Origin: Rhizoclosmatium globosum
Lineage: Eukaryota > Chytridiomycota > Chytridiomycetes > Chytridiales > Chytriomycetaceae
Assembly: GCA_002104985.1 (NCBI GenBank)
Contig: MCGO01000073.1
Coordinates: forward strand, 1-64,000
Length of the DNA: 64,000 nt
Direction of reading: 5' to 3'
The translations under genes were made by a program, and so were the position numbers. Every line of letters begins with the position of its first letter. Within the stretch, counting starts at the first letter, position 1. Positions 22,579 through 35,079 of the stretch are shown one piece after another. The notes under the pieces are model-generated. The model saw only the letters and a program-made list of their open reading frames with translations. It searched no databases and had not been told where the DNA came from.

Positions 22579-24559
22579 TTACTGGGAAGTATAAACATTA
22601 GAGCCTTGAACCGCCCAACATTTCAATGAAGTTGAGTCTAGATTATCAATTAAAATTGGTATATCTGAATGGTATAATTACTTACCTCCAACAATAAGTC
22701 CTTTCTCGAATTCGAATCGTCCAACACCTCCTATTCCAGCACCATCAATACAACACGCATCAATGTCCACTGATTCTTGTCGTCCATCTCGCATTTCAAC
22801 AACCAGCCATGTCGGTGTGGCAGGACCTTTCCAATTCTTTAGCGTCCCCTGAAAACGAACAGGGACTGGAATATATGCAGCACAATCAAGGTTTGATGGT
22901 AATCCAGGAGTAATAGTAGCCGTGACAGATGCATGAAATGGTAGCAGAGACGGAGGAATTTGAAATGAAGGAAATCGGAATCCTGGTGTCGTCGTACAGC
23001 TTTTCAGAAGATCTAGTGCACTTTGAAGAGAACGTGTGATTCCCATATACTTGTCAGAGAGACGTTGTAAGTCCAGCGCAATGAAATCAATTGACGATTT
23101 ATGTTGAATAGCGTCAAGAACTGTGAGCAGGATGGACGTCAAGTCACGCATAAATTCTGCAGCTCCACTGTTTTCTTTTATCCGTGACATTTCCCGTTGC
23201 ACACGAATGATGCATTGACGAGCATCTTGCCATCGCTTTCGATCGACGAATGCGTTCAAGTCTTCTGTCAGTTGTAATGATGTTTCGCGGACAAATGAAA
23301 GAATATCTGGAGGTGTTGTTGATGGAGAGAGTGAGGAGGCCGGGAAACAGGATGGGTATTTTGCGCAAAGGAATACGGATTGCTGGAGGGTATAGTGGGG
23401 AAGCGTTGTGGCGATTGGTGGAGTTGTAAGAGATGCTGAGACAAGAAGGATCGTGTTGGAAATGTCTACGAGTGAAAAGTTAACAAGAATACTAAAGAAT
23501 GCTCTTTCCTCGCACTAGACTGCCGACTCCGTCGGCAGTAGGCAGTCGGCAGTCTCAAATCGCGCTCGTTCCTTAAATTTGACGCTGACTATGTCGCCCA
23601 TATCCGCCAACGCCGCCGTCAATAATCACTCTCGTTCCTCGCACTTTCAAGTCTCGCTCGTTCCTCGCATCATTTCTATCCTCATCCCTCATACAACATT
23701 TCAACAAACAAAAAAAGGAATACTCACGCTCCAAAGAATCCAAATCAATCTCTCTAGCAAGAAACCGAGTATCCAACTTCAAAAGCGCCTCCACAAGCCC
23801 CGAATGCGCAACAAGAGTGGAATTCCTGGCTCCGACGTCCTTAAAACACTGCAGAATACGGTCCGTCTCCCCCTCCACCGTTGAAAACCTTTTAAGGTTC
23901 CTTCTAAGACGTTCAAGCAGCAAGAGAAGCGCGTCTTTCGAGGCGACGGAGAAGAGGGCAAGGACAGAGTACCCAACAAATCGCATTGGTTGCGAAACGT
24001 CGTCGAGAGAGAGAAGCATTGTGATTAATTGAGATTCCGAGAGTGAGAGAGGAGGGATGGTTGAGGAGGAAGAAGAAGAAAGGCCAATTCGTTTGAGGTT
24101 CTTGATGGCAGTTAAGCGGACCGAGGGCATTTCATCGTTGAACATGTCGACGAGAAAGTCGATTGCGAGTGGCGTGAAAGCGGGTGAAGACAGGGCGAAT
24201 TCGGTGATTGCATCTGTTTCAAATAAGATTCAAAGTAAGGTTTCTTTTGAAAGAGAGAGAGAGAGAGAGAAGGAAACCGAACACGAACCAACTGCGGCGG
24301 AGCGAACCACTTCATATTCATCTTCGGCGCCGTGGACAAAGGCGCCGCACGCGTGGGCGGGAAGTGTGGTCGGTCGAAGAGGCTCTTTGGACAGTGTTTG
24401 GACGAGCCAGTTGGTACTTGTACTTGTACTTGAACTACTTGTTGTGTTTGTTGACGCAAGATGTCCCAAGAGTTCAAAGCCACGGGCCCGCTCGTTCGGA
24501 TGCGGTGATGCGATGGCCGTGTGAGAGAGAAGTGCCGCACTTTGCGCCAACGATGTCAT
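22579..24559 (-). CDS. INTS4: Integrator complex subunit 4, short form
   Basis: INTS4 scaffolds the Integrator cleavage module (with INTS9/INTS11) that processes snRNAs and attenuates transcription. Exons 24559-24289, 24213-23728, 23465-22686 and 22637-22579 sum to 531 residues with no remainder. Diagnostic motifs: GAFVHGAEDEYEVVRSAAV, then FLVDMFNDEMPSVRLTAIKNLKRIG, which closely follow the animal INTS4 HEAT repeats. The C-terminal half holds a beta-rich segment typical of the family. The animal protein is about 960 residues, so the N-terminal HEAT array is largely missing. Just upstream lies a broken F-box/ankyrin copy, consistent with loss or replacement of the 5' part. Intron 2 is unusually long (262 nt) and carries GC-rich palindromic repeats. 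Intron 1 contains a GA run. Identity fairly firm; function of the short form uncertain. Confidence 0.75.
23505..23700. repeat. GC-rich palindromic repeats inside INTS4 intron
   Basis: The oversized intron contains the inverted motif CCGACTCCGTCGG, repeated GGCAGTC(GG) units and CTCGTTCCTCGCA units. The same word GACTCCGTCG and similar CTCGCT..CTCGCA units recur in the long HEM2 intron. Confidence 0.6.
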
Positions 24560-24582
24560 TTCTGTGATGGAATTACTCAACT

Positions 24583-26225
24583 TTATTTCTGTATAAAAGT
24601 TGAGAGGAAATCCATCATCTGCTTTTCGAAAGGATCACTAGATGTTTCTCGATCGTTAGCCATGCATTTCCATAGTGTATGCGGATTGACACGACGATCT
24701 TTCGCCAAAAGCTCCGCTATTTCCCTTGAGTTAATGTAGCACGCATTAACAAACGCTTCTTGCATGTTCGTGCTCGGATCAGACCGACCGTCTTCCATAG
24801 TAGTCGAACCATATCCACATCCGCTCGCAAAGAAGCCTGAATCAATGCCAAACTATTTTGATATCCAGGATCTGCGCGTCCATCTTCAAGCAGAATCTTT
24901 GCAATTTGGGGAAGTCGTTCAGACGGCTGCAAGTAATGCATGATCAAAACTATTTCCAGTCCTACAGTGCTTCAAGAGCAATTTCATAATTTCGACGGAT
25001 CCTTGGAGCAGCTTCTATAAGTGCTGTTTTAAACAGTATCTCATAACCTCCGACTCGGAGTGATGCATGCCCAAACGAGAACTGGCAGTGGGATCCATGC
25101 GACTGTCACTCAACAATAATTTCACCATTTCTGTGTTCCTATGTCTGATTGCGTTTATAAGCGTTTGGCCACAACTTGGATCACTCTCTTATTTTCCATC
25201 AACAAAGACGTGACTTCCAAATGGTTGTGTTGTACTGCCAATTGAAAAGCCAGCGAATCATTGAATCCAGGATTCACGCGTCCATCAACAGTAATACTTT
25301 CACAACTTCCAAGTGCCCATGTTCACACGCAGCTTCCAGGCAGCGTTACGGTCATCACATGGATCACACGAGGATCTTGTAACAGTATTCGGACACTTCC
25401 GGTGTCCTTTTCGCAAGCGAGCGCAATAGGCGTGTTCTTTTCAACTGCAGGGTCAACTCGAGAATCGGCGAGAAGTAGACGGGTTATTCCAACGTGACCC
25501 ATTCTAGTTGCTGATGCGATTGGATCGTTTTCGTAGACTGCAGGATCGATGCGGTTGTCTTTGAGGAGGATTTCAACTGCTTTTGTGTGTCCGGCTTCAA
25601 CTGCCCATCGGAATAGACGCTGATTGGAGCAACCGATATCAAATGAATTGTTTCTAGAGAGTATTTGTGCAAGTTGGAGGCTTTGGGGTCCTGTCAGCGG
25701 CCAGTTTGAGAATAGTCCAAGTCATCCTCTTCGCCTTCTTCATCCTCGTCATAGATATCATATCCGTCTTCATCTTCATCGGCTTCGTCTTCATCTTCTT
25801 CTACGTCTATCTCCTCCCATTCTACCTCCCCATCATGTCCTTCAGGTTCTTGAGTGGGAAGGACACTTTCTCCATCATCATCATTTGAAGCACGAATCGT
25901 CATGTTAGCGGCTCTGTGTGGATCTCCCGTCAGCAGCAACTCGTAACAGGCAAACTTGTAAACAACAGGAAGTGAGAGCCATTGCTTTCCTTTCAGTTTC
26001 GGTTACTCAAGTATTGGTATATTGATGCAGTGTTTGTTATAGCCATTTGAAGTTTGATGTGACTACGTGCAGAGTGCAGGCTTTGGAGGACGAGGGGGGA
26101 CAAGGTCCTGCAAGATGATCCGATGATCTGGAGACAGCATCGACGGGAAGTAAGCTAATGATTTTGAAGAGGATCTCTGTAGGCAGCGAGGTGATTCCAG
26201 TTTGATGTTTGACTACTTGAGGCAT
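24583..26225 (-). pseudogene. Broken F-box/ankyrin paralogue (copy 2)
   Basis: Starts with MPQVVKHQTGITSLPTEILFKII (F-box-like). An acidic Glu/Asp-rich tract follows (25700-25930), then WPLTGPQSLQL and about six ankyrin units such as WAVEAGHTKAVEILLKDNRIDPA. It ends with an INSREIAELL unit and a stop at 24583. The frame changes at the F-box exit (near 26100), at CAAACTGGCC (25699-25708) and repeatedly between 25380 and 24800. Its layout matches the copy at 28260-29810 segment by segment. I call it a pseudogene because of at least four breaks. Any short reading frames on the plus strand here are shadows. Confidence 0.65.
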
Positions 26226-26258
26226 TCTCTTTCTTTCTTTCTTTGTTTTATTTGTTCA

Positions 26259-28034
26259 ATGAATGTTCGCTCACAACCAAGTACCTCCACGAACGGGCTC
26301 TGTCCCACGTGCACAACCAACTGCGCCCTCTTCACGTCACTCGTCAATTCGTACTCGCCAAACATGCACGACAACGACACCGAATCGGACACCGACACCG
26401 ACAACGAATCGGACACAAACGACATTGGCGGCGACAAACTGCATCGCCGATTCGTCGCTCGGGCCGCCGCGCTTCATCCGTTTCCGTGTCGACGCTGCGA
26501 AGAAGGCGTTGGTCGCATTTTGGAAGCGTCGACTCGGAAACTGGCGATGAGGAAAGAACGGTGAAAAACTATCACGGAAACGGGACAAGTGTTGTTGTTG
26601 CTTCGGTGGCGATTGCGTACTCGGCCGCGTGTATGCTGCTTCGTTCGGTGTGCATCTGGCGGCTTCAGTTGCTCCTGTCACTGTGCTACAGGCACACAAC
26701 TCTCTTGTGGCATCGACTTTTCTGCTTCTACTCTGCTTTATATCTGCATTCTTGGGTCTCCACTTTTACTGCGAATCCTCTGGCTCCCTTCCTCAACTCA
26801 ACATCCATCCTCTTTCATTCATACACTCCGCTTCTTGTTCAACAAGAACACAGTCAGCAGCCTTCAATCGCATGGACGCGTGACAACTCTGTCATCCATC
26901 TGCAACGGAAACCGGCCCTCCCTTCTCGAAACAGTGTCTGGAAATGGCTTGGCCTTGGACGAAGCCGACGACAAAAGAATAATGCAACAGAGAAACGAGG
27001 AATCCTCCGAATCCGTCTCCACAAATGGACCTACTTGACATCCCAAATCCTTCTCCTCCTTCTCCGCCTCTCAGCAATCCACATTCTCGCCCACCCATTC
27101 ACAGACCCTCAACTCTACGCATCCTACAACCTCATATTCCTCACCACAACCATTGCTTCCTCGCTCTCCTAAAATCATCCCTCGTACCTTCAATAATCGC
27201 ATCCAAAAAACCAATAACCCCAACCGCAACCCCTCCCGCAACTTCACCAACCCGCCACTCCCTCCCACCCCTTCACCCTCGCCGCACATCGTCAGAACTC
27301 ACTTCCCTCACCAACCACGACACAGACCTAGACGACCCGTCTTCTCACCCGTCAGATCCAATCGACTCCCTCGAATTCGCGTTCGCAAACACACTGGTTC
27401 CCTCGAAACCACGGAAATCGGCTGTTGGAAGACCGGTGTCGTCGCAATCGATACTGGAACCGACGGATTCGTTTGAATTGTTTTATAAGCAGTGGGCGCG
27501 TAGGATCCAGTTTTTGAAAGTAGGCGGTGTGGGGTGTGGGGTGTTACGGTTGTAACGTATTTTGTGTGGTATAATAATACTACATCTGATGGCTTGGGCG
27601 GAATGAGTGCGATGGTGTATGTGCATGCGTGTACGCGTGTTTTGGGTGCGTGTTTGGGGGGTTTGTGGAGGTATGAGGCTAGGAAGTGGTTTGATGAGGA
27701 TTTGGGGGATGGGGAGGGGAGGAGAGGTGTTGGTACTGCCTTGGATTTTGTTTATGTGGGTGATTCGTTTGTGTTTTTTATTGAGGAATCTTAAGCACTA
27801 ACTTTCGGTTGACAGTATCTCGTATGCATTGTAAATATCTTGTTGGCGATACAAGAAGTTGGCGTTTGGGAGTTGCCGAAACTGGTGATACGGGTATCGG
27901 ATGTACCTGTGTGGGCGGGACGGGAGTTGTTGGAGGTGTTTGAGGTTGACTCGTCCTGGTTGATTGGATGGGGAAGCGTTGTGGGACAGTTGATGGTGAT
28001 GATAGGTAGTGCGCCTGGAGTTGTCAGGATATGA
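26259..28034 (+). CDS. Multi-pass membrane protein, unknown; frame uncertain
   Basis: The 5' part carries an acidic repeat (DTESDTDTDNESDTND) in frame 3, then hydrophobic segments in frames 1 and 2 (for example GTSVVVASVAIAYSAACMLL and LTSQILLLLLRLSAIHIL). From about 27200 the protein is clear: a Pro/Ser linker, YKQWARRIQFLK, then a shift near 27530 in a G-rich GTGGGGTGTGGGGTG stretch into VTVVTYFVWYNNTTSDGLGGM. A probable intron (27769-27814, branch site CACTAAC) leads to a final exon with YLVCIVNILLAIQEVG and a stop at 28034. Perhaps six to seven membrane helices. At least three frame steps prevent an exact model. Its start lies 34 bases from the start of the divergent broken F-box gene. 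No family recognised. Confidence 0.45.
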
Positions 28035-28259
28035 ATCTAAAGGTATGATGAGAGTTTGTGATTGCTTCAACGGTATTAAACGTGTAATAAAGACTGTATA
28101 TATTATGAACCATTGCATTGCCATTCTCTCCCCTGTCTCTATGTGTTTCTCTTTCTCATTCTTTACGTTTGTTTATTCAAAATCAGTGCGAGGTTAATAA
28201 AAAAAATACTTGTTCTGACAATTTGATCAACTTCCGCAAACCAAGAACTGCCAAAACAT

Positions 28260-29810
28260 TCACGCTCCCTTCTTTTTGAAAGTCTTTAACAAGTCAATCA
28301 CTTTCCGCTTGTTATTGAATGACTGTTGAGGAATGCTTTCCAAACGATTCAACGCCGTCTCCAGATCAACACGTGGATCTTCCACCAATATTTTGGCAAT
28401 GTTCAACTTTTCATACCAACATGCATGGATCAAGGCCTCTTGGTTGTTCATGGATGGATCTAAACGCCCATCCTCCAAATAAAGGCGTACAACTTGATCG
28501 TTCCCCTGAGAACAAGCCATTGAAAATGTTTGGCCTTCAGTCGGATTTGCACGTCCATCTTTGAGCAGAAGCTTCAAAATTTCGCAATTGCCACTAGAAG
28601 TTGCATACCACAACGCAGCATTGAACCCGTCTGACTTTCCAGCCATACGAGGGTGCACCAGGAGAAGTTCAACAATTTCATTCAATCCCTTGAGGCGGCG
28701 ATTGAAATTAACGTTTCATACGAAGAGAATAAACTTGAACTTGATTCAAAAGGAGGCGCCGGGTCTAGTCTTGGATCCCGCAATAACAGTTTTGCCATTT
28801 CTATTCCGTTTCTTGTGGCGTTTATCATGGCATCTCGGACGTAGCTGCTGTTTGGAACCACGCCTGGGCATTTCAACAAAATAGACACAATTTCAAGGCA
28901 GCCCCTATGAACATTGAATTGGAGAGCTGACTGGATTTTTTCAAATCTACACGTGAATCAAGAAGTAACTGTTCAGCGATATCTAACTGCCCGAATAGAA
29001 AGCATTTTCAATTGCTGAATTGATTGCTCGAGCGCTTAGCTTAATGCGTTCATCTTGAAGGATTAGTTTTACAACATCTGATGACCCATTTCACAGGCAA
29101 AACGGAACAGAGTGAAACTTCGAATAGACGGATTAACACGAATATCTTTGAGAAGTATACGAATAATTTCCACGTGACCCTTTCGGGAAGCAATTAACAG
29201 TGGTCGGTTATGGTCAACACCTGGATTCACACGAACATCAGACAAAAGCAATTTGACGCTTTCGAGATGACCCGATTCAACGGCCCAACGAAGCAATAGT
29301 TGGTTTGAACATGATATATTGAAGTCTTTGTTTTGAATCAAAGACTTTGTGAGCTGCACTGCCTGCAGTTGCGTCAAAGGCCAGTTTGTACCATTAAGAT
29401 ATTATCTCCGAAGGATGGATCCCACAAGTCCTCCGCTTCCTCTTCTCCTATACCTCTTTCCAAAATTGAATTTCCATTTCATCCGTAATATCAAAGGTGT
29501 CAGGTCGAGAATCATCCATGAGAAGCAGCTCGTACATGGCCAACTTGTACGGAACAGGGAATGCACACCATCTCTTGTCTTTCACCGCTCGATCTTGCAA
29601 GTATTGAGAAATCAAAGCAGTTTCAGCAATATTCAACTGAATGCGGATATAGATTCGAGCAAAGTAGATGCTTTGCAGCACCAAGGCAGCCAAGGCCTTG
29701 CAAGACAATCCAATAGCCGTGACATTATCATCAATAGGAACAAGAGTAATTATCTTGATGAGGATCTCGTTTGGTAGCGAGGTTATTCCAATTGTGTGGG
29801 TTGTGCACAT
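28260..29810 (-). pseudogene. Broken F-box/ankyrin paralogue (copy 1)
   Basis: Begins MCTTHTIGITSLPNEILIKII (F-box-like), continues in one frame to FWKEV near 29448, then an acidic tract in a second frame, then NWPLTQLQAVQL and ankyrin units (LLLRWAVESGHLESVKLLLSDVRVNPG) in a third. Further frame changes occur between 29069 and 28680. The last four units, from about 28685, read cleanly (EILKLLLKDGRANPT, VVRLYLEDGRLDPS) to a stop at 28260. It shares the frame break at CAAACTGGCC (29379-29388) with copy 2. The opening motif differs by few residues from copy 2, so the two are sister duplicates facing the same way. Confidence 0.65.
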
Positions 29811-29853
29811 TATTTTGAAAACAGAAGAAAGAGAAATAGAACTCTTTTAGAAA

Positions 29854-32606
29854 ATGCGGTTTCAAGAAGGAAACGACGGGATCGAGCGCACGCCCGAATA
29901 CTACGACTTCCTCGCACAACTGCAGCAGTTCCACGATGCGGTTGGGTGCGTGTCTCTCTTTGCGTTGATGTGTGATAGATTAGGTGTTTAATTCAAAGTG
30001 CAGGACAACGCTTCAACAGGAACCGATTCTCGGCGGAAAGAAACTCGATCTGTATCGAATCTATCTTGGTGTGAAGGCGGCGGGCGGCTTTGAGAAGGTC
30101 TGAGTCTCTCGGGTTAGCTTAACTTACTCTAAACCAACACAAGGTCTCTGAGGAACACGGCTGGCAAAAGATTGCGAATCCGTTCGAGTTCCCGCCAACT
30201 TGCACAAACTCGGCCTATGTCATCAAACGTGCGTACAAGGCGAATCTGTACAACTTTGTCCAGGTGAAGGACCATAATGCCTCAATTGAATCAATCAGAG
30301 TCGCCGAACAGGCAAAGAAGCAGAATGAAGAAGCAGGTGATGTCTCAGAGTGGGGGTGTATGGTCGGTATTAACGCACAAAGTAGTTGCAAAGAAGGGAA
30401 AAGCTCGTGCTGCGGACGTTCCTGTACATACAACGAATTTTGTTGCTCCTCAGCGTGGAAATGGAGCTCCAATTAAGGTGGATGAGTTTGCGCGTGATGG
30501 TATGGACTGTGTTGTTCCTTGTCAAGGGCACTGAACTCATGCAACAGAGAAATATCTGATGGGAGGATTTCAAAACAAGATTCTTTTGGCTTTACAGTCG
30601 GGTCTGCCAAATGAAGTCGATTGGGGATTCAACAAACTCGTCAAAATCAGTTACACCTGCCCACCCAACTTTCACGTTGGAACCATTTCGGGACTTCTTG
30701 ATATCATGTTGACCTACGTTGATCCATTCTTTGACGTTCTGAAACTCAACACTGCCCTGGACAACTTTGAAACCTCTCCAGACTACACACGTCCAGATGT
30801 CTCTAAGCTCCCCCACTTTAGCGAATTAACTCTCTTCAACTCAAAAGTGTCTGCCCTGCTCATTGAGCGCGTGCTCCAATTCTTGCACATTATCCGCAAC
30901 TTCTCTTTCATGGACCACAACCTCAAATTCTTTATTCACAACACGCGATCCTCACAATCGTTGCGAAAGCTCTCGCTCTCCCTTCGTATCGCTATTCACG
31001 TCGCTCAAACACCACAGCTTGGATATTTTTGAAAACTTGTCCGTTGCAATCAACCTCCGAGGAAGAAACGACTTTTATCTCGCGTGTCTGCGTAAAATTG
31101 TTATTGAAAGTAGTGATCGGGCTCTACTTCTTGGATCTCTGCGTTCCTTGACACGTCTTTGTGGAACGGAGGCGAATCATACGCACTTGTTTGACTTGGA
31201 TCAGCATATTCTTGAGCGTGCGTTCCAGTTGTTGAGGGTGAAGGGAGACGATGAGTTGGTGTACAGTGTGCTTGAGTTCCTGTACATGTATTCGTGTTTG
31301 ACAGGAGATGCGGTTCCAAAGATTGTGACGGCTGCGTCGCCGAGTAATATCGTTGCTGTCATGTTGGAATACTTGCATTTGAGGAGGGCTGAAATGGGTC
31401 CACCTCCAAAGAGGGTAAGGATTGTTCATCAGCAAGCTGCTGCTATTGCTCCTGCTCCTGCACCAAACAACCCACCTCCAAAAGCTGCACCTGCGACAGG
31501 TACCATCACTCCAGCAAAAGCGACTCCTGTCGTTTCTGCAGCTCCTAGCCCGGCGTTACCCAAGGCTGTTGCGACGCCATTGAAGCAAACCGCGGTCTTG
31601 TCGGCTGCTCCTTCACCTGTTACTCCAAGTAAAAAAGGACATGTCAACGACGAAGAGGAGGAAGAGATTGACATTGATGGTGATGACGACGACGACGACT
31701 TTGTGTTGGAGCAAGGAAAGGGAAAACCACCTGGCAAGAAGCAAACAGGTTCAGCTACCACAGGTTCTGCAGCAAAACCAGCCACAGCACAGCCCGTTGC
31801 TCCATCATTCATGGATGTTTTCAATGCAGCTCAAAACAACAAGAAGCGTGGACGTCCTCGAAAATACCAGGCTGAAATTGACGCCTACAGTATCCAACTT
31901 GCACAGCAGTTGCAGCAACAGCAAACACTTGCACTCCAACAGAATCCAAACATGTCGTACCAAGAACAACAAGCCCTAACAATGCAGCTTCAACAGCAAC
32001 ACAACAACATGATGAACGTGTTCATGAACTCCAAACAGGCAATCGTTGGATCCGTCATGGGAGCTTCAGGCGGCCCCATCGCCACACCAACACAATACGA
32101 GGAAGAAGACGAAGAACCCGAAGAAGAAATCATCGTCATCTCAGACCCCACCTTCGAATGCCATTGGCACGAAGCCGGAGGCAAAGAATGTCCATTAAAG
32201 TTTGGATCCGAGAAAGAAATCGCAAAACATATGGCGGAGGCTCACTTTTCGCATGACGGATGGTACATGTGTAGATGGATGGGATGTACAGCGTTCCATA
32301 CAACTCCAGGAACGAAAGCTGCAGTGTTTCGTCACGCGCGAACTCACGTTGGTGATTCTTCAAGAAGCAGCGTGTTGGTGCTTCTGGGGGCAGCCGTTGT
32401 TCAAGAAGGCGTTCAAGAGTGGTGGAGTGGGTGCACCTGATTTGATTGGGATTCCGTTGACGGCGTTGTTGGTGTTGAGGAATGTGGCGCGTTCTGCGGC
32501 AATGAAGGATTTGTTTTTGCCATATGAGGCGGAGATTGTGACTGCGATGGCGGAGAGGCCCAAGTTGTCCAAGATTCTAGCGGAGATGATGTATGAACTT
32601 CGTTGA
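29854..32606 (+). CDS. ARID/zinc-finger protein, RSC9/ARID2-like remodeller subunit
   Basis: Predicted subunit of an RSC/PBAF-type SWI/SNF chromatin remodeller. Exons 29854-29945, 30004-30097, 30144-30336, 30383-30499, 30548-32606; about 850 residues. Residues 10-105 are an ARID domain (FLAQLQQFHD, ILGGKKLDLYRIYLGVKAAGGFEKV, W.KIANPFEFPPTCTNSAYVIKRAY). A helical-repeat region follows (LDIFENLS..., LEFLYMYS), then acidic and Gln-rich linkers with an AT-hook-like KKRGRPRKY, paired C2H2 fingers (CHWHEAGGKECPLKF...H...H; CRWMGCTAFHTTP...H...H) and the family-typical GIPLTALLVLRNVAR near the end. Two single-base frame steps occur: near 30960-31020, and at a G5 run (32386-32390) that reads through if four long. 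The C-terminal motif in the second frame shows that both parts are functional sequence. Confidence 0.82.
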
Positions 32607-32733
32607 GATTTGTGATTTGGAGTTATTTAAACTTTTTGATGTACTTTGTGATATCTCTGTTATTTTTCCAAGACACAAACCTCCAAACATAATTCTTAAA
32701 ATGTTTATTTCCTGAGAATCAAGGAGTGACAAA

Positions 32734-33920
32734 TCAACGGAAGTAATTTTGTTGAAGAGTCTTGGTTTGAGCGTAAGCTTCATCAAATGCATCAACAATA
32801 TCCTGTCAAAGCAATTAAAATCAAAAAAACAGAGCACAAAAAGACCATACCTTTGGCAAGGGACCATCTTCGCAATCCTTGAGATTCTCTTTGGCGTGTT
32901 TAACACTGGAAACGCCAATCACGACTCCATCGCCTTTCGATTGATCCAACTTGGAATGATGGAACACCCAACGGTGAGAAGCATTCACCATGGTCATACC
33001 TTCGTGCTTCGCAACAGCTTGCTTCACGTGTTCAACGGCATCAAAGTAAGTCTTGTTCCAGTATCTGTCACGGTATCGTTCACCTTGAGAGTATTTGGAT
33101 CGAATCTTGCGCCCTTCTCTGGATCAGTTTCAAACTTGTGGAATCCTGAGAGGAGACCACCGCAAAGTGGGTTGTATACGTAGAAACGCATGTTAAGGGC
33201 ACGGAGGCAGGGAATCAGCTCCTTTTCGACGTCTCTGGTAAGTGCCTTGAAAACAAGTCAGTAAAATAATCGAGTTATTACACAAATGCATACATTATAC
33301 ATTCCCTGGTAAAGTGTTGGAAGACGTATCCGTTGACCTTGCAGATTTGGTAAATCTGCATCACCTGCCACGCGGCGTAGTTGGAAAGCCGAGTTCAGCA
33401 AAGTGCCCAGCCTCGTACAGCTCCTGCACAGCCTTCAAGGTAACCTCGAATGGCGTGGCGTGGTCTGGGGCATGGAGATAGAACACATCCACCTTCTTCT
33501 GGTTCAAAGCCTTGAGGGAAGCACTGGCCACCGGATCAGCAACAAACAAGAAACCCAATTAATGCGAATACCTGAAAGTCGCCGTCAGCTTTTCCGGCTT
33601 GTGATCGCCAAGCTTGAACGGATAGGCCTTTGTGTGGACGTGGAAGCCCTGGGCAACGACGCCCAGTTCGCCAAGCACTTCTTCCGTGTTTCCTTCGCAG
33701 TACATTCGCGCCGTGTCGAGTTCCGTGTGTCCGTGTGCGCGGAACTCGGAAAGGATCGCTCCGATTGTTGCCCGGTCCGCGATTCGTCCGCCAACGCCAA
33801 CGCCGAAGGTCATTGTCTTTTGGTTTGGTTGTTAGTTGTCGTGGCTGGCCGGTGGTACGTACGCCGAGGATCACGTGTGGCTTGAAGCGGTTGTTGCTGC
33901 CATGGAGGTTGTTTGCAGCT
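32734..33920 (-). CDS. Aldo-keto reductase, AKR7 (aldehyde reductase) type
   Basis: NADPH-dependent aldehyde reductase of the AKR7 group. Exons about 33920-33863, 33816-33572, 33523-33294, 33245-32851 and 32802-32734. Motifs: KPHVILGTMTFG; ELDTARMY with the catalytic Asp and Tyr; KALNQKKVDVFYLHAPD; a SNYAAW substrate-side motif; LPTLYQGMYN; VYNPLCGGLLSG; and a VVIGVSSVKHAKENL cofactor-phosphate motif. Three single-base deletions are needed for a continuous reading: at the T run near 33387, shortly after at GTCTTCC, and at CTCAAGGTG in exon 4 (one A short). All lie in small homopolymers while the protein on both sides is well conserved. The first exon and start codon are not resolved. About 325 residues, normal for the family. 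Confidence 0.75.
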
Positions 33921-35079
33921 GGATTTCAAATGAATAAGTCAGTTACCCAGTAAGCCAAATAAAAGGTATATTATATCATTCTTTACTGATTCTAATAGCG
34001 AAAACCCAAGGAAAACATTCTACGGGGCTCCGTTGCCAAAACTCACAATATACGGTTAATTTCAACAAAAGAAAACACGAAGAATAAGGGAGTTATTAAC
34101 GGCCGAAACGGCTCTTGCTCTTTCAATGGTGGATTTTGTAAAACAAAGGACAATAAAATCATTGACTTTCATTGAATTCCTGTAAATAAGAAGAGACTTG
34201 AGAACAGAGGACCCTCTTTAATCAGGGACAGAAAAGGATGGCAAGAAAAGAAAGGAAGAGGGAAATATGTATCAAAATCAAAAGGACACCATAATTACAG
34301 AGAGAGTACAAAACAGAGCAAGGAAATGAAGTCGTGAATCCTAGCCTTGTTCATGCCAACTTGGATACCGCCTTACCATAATGTTTTCTCTAAACATTAT
34401 TTCTAAATGATTACCAGTGCATTGAACCACCTGGTATGTCGCTTACACGTTGTTAGATTTCTAAGTCATTTCCATAAATCAACAGAATGATGAGCTCGGC
34501 TCTTCCCGCCAAACCATTCTAAACTTCATCGTTGCCAATTAAGGGGTACCACCTTTTACGATCACGTTGCTATATTATGTCTCGATTATTTTCTTCCAGG
34601 ACTTTGTGGAAGTCTCCAAACGGACCGTTAGATTGGCCAGACTGTGAAACGAGGCCTCACCGACGGAGTTTTTGGGGAACGGAAGAACGGTTAAACTGGG
34701 GCCAAACGGTCCGATGTTGCAAAGGTTAGTGGCTAAGTTGATGAAACGTTATAAAAGTTTGCCACAATGATTAGGTTTGCCGCCGCCAAGTCCAAGAAAA
34801 TTCTTCGGCACGTGCCGCCAAAAAAGCCGAGCCTGTGTTGAAAGTGAATCACTTTATTTCTTCCCACTGGCATCCGTTTCTTACGTTTTTCATGATAAGA
34901 CCAGTAGATGACAGAAGGAAAGGGCTTTAATGGAATCATGTCATTTTATAGTATTTAGCTTAAAGAACTCAATCAACTTATTCAATGTATTTGTATCATC
35001 TCTACTCAATGAAAAGGTCGTGACAGAAATCTGAGTTGGTGATGTACAAGGCAGTCCCCACATCCCAGCCTAGTTCGCT
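33921..35079. other. Intergenic, no gene seen
   Basis: AT-rich sequence with short, unsupported reading frames only. I see no tRNA, repeat array or splice-consistent coding segment. Confidence 0.5.

Noticed and set aside
26243..27172. 309-residue open reading on plus in frame 2
   Set aside because: Its first third is an Arg/His-rich shadow of the acidic DTESDTDT segment in frame 3. Only parts of it can be coding, so I did not use it as a single gene.
33536..33874. Several overlapping readings on both strands at the AKR7 locus
   Set aside because: GC-rich shadows of the true AKR7 frame (33813-33572).
34532..34729. 65-residue plus-strand reading in the 34 kb spacer
   Set aside because: No family, no splice sites, and random-looking composition.
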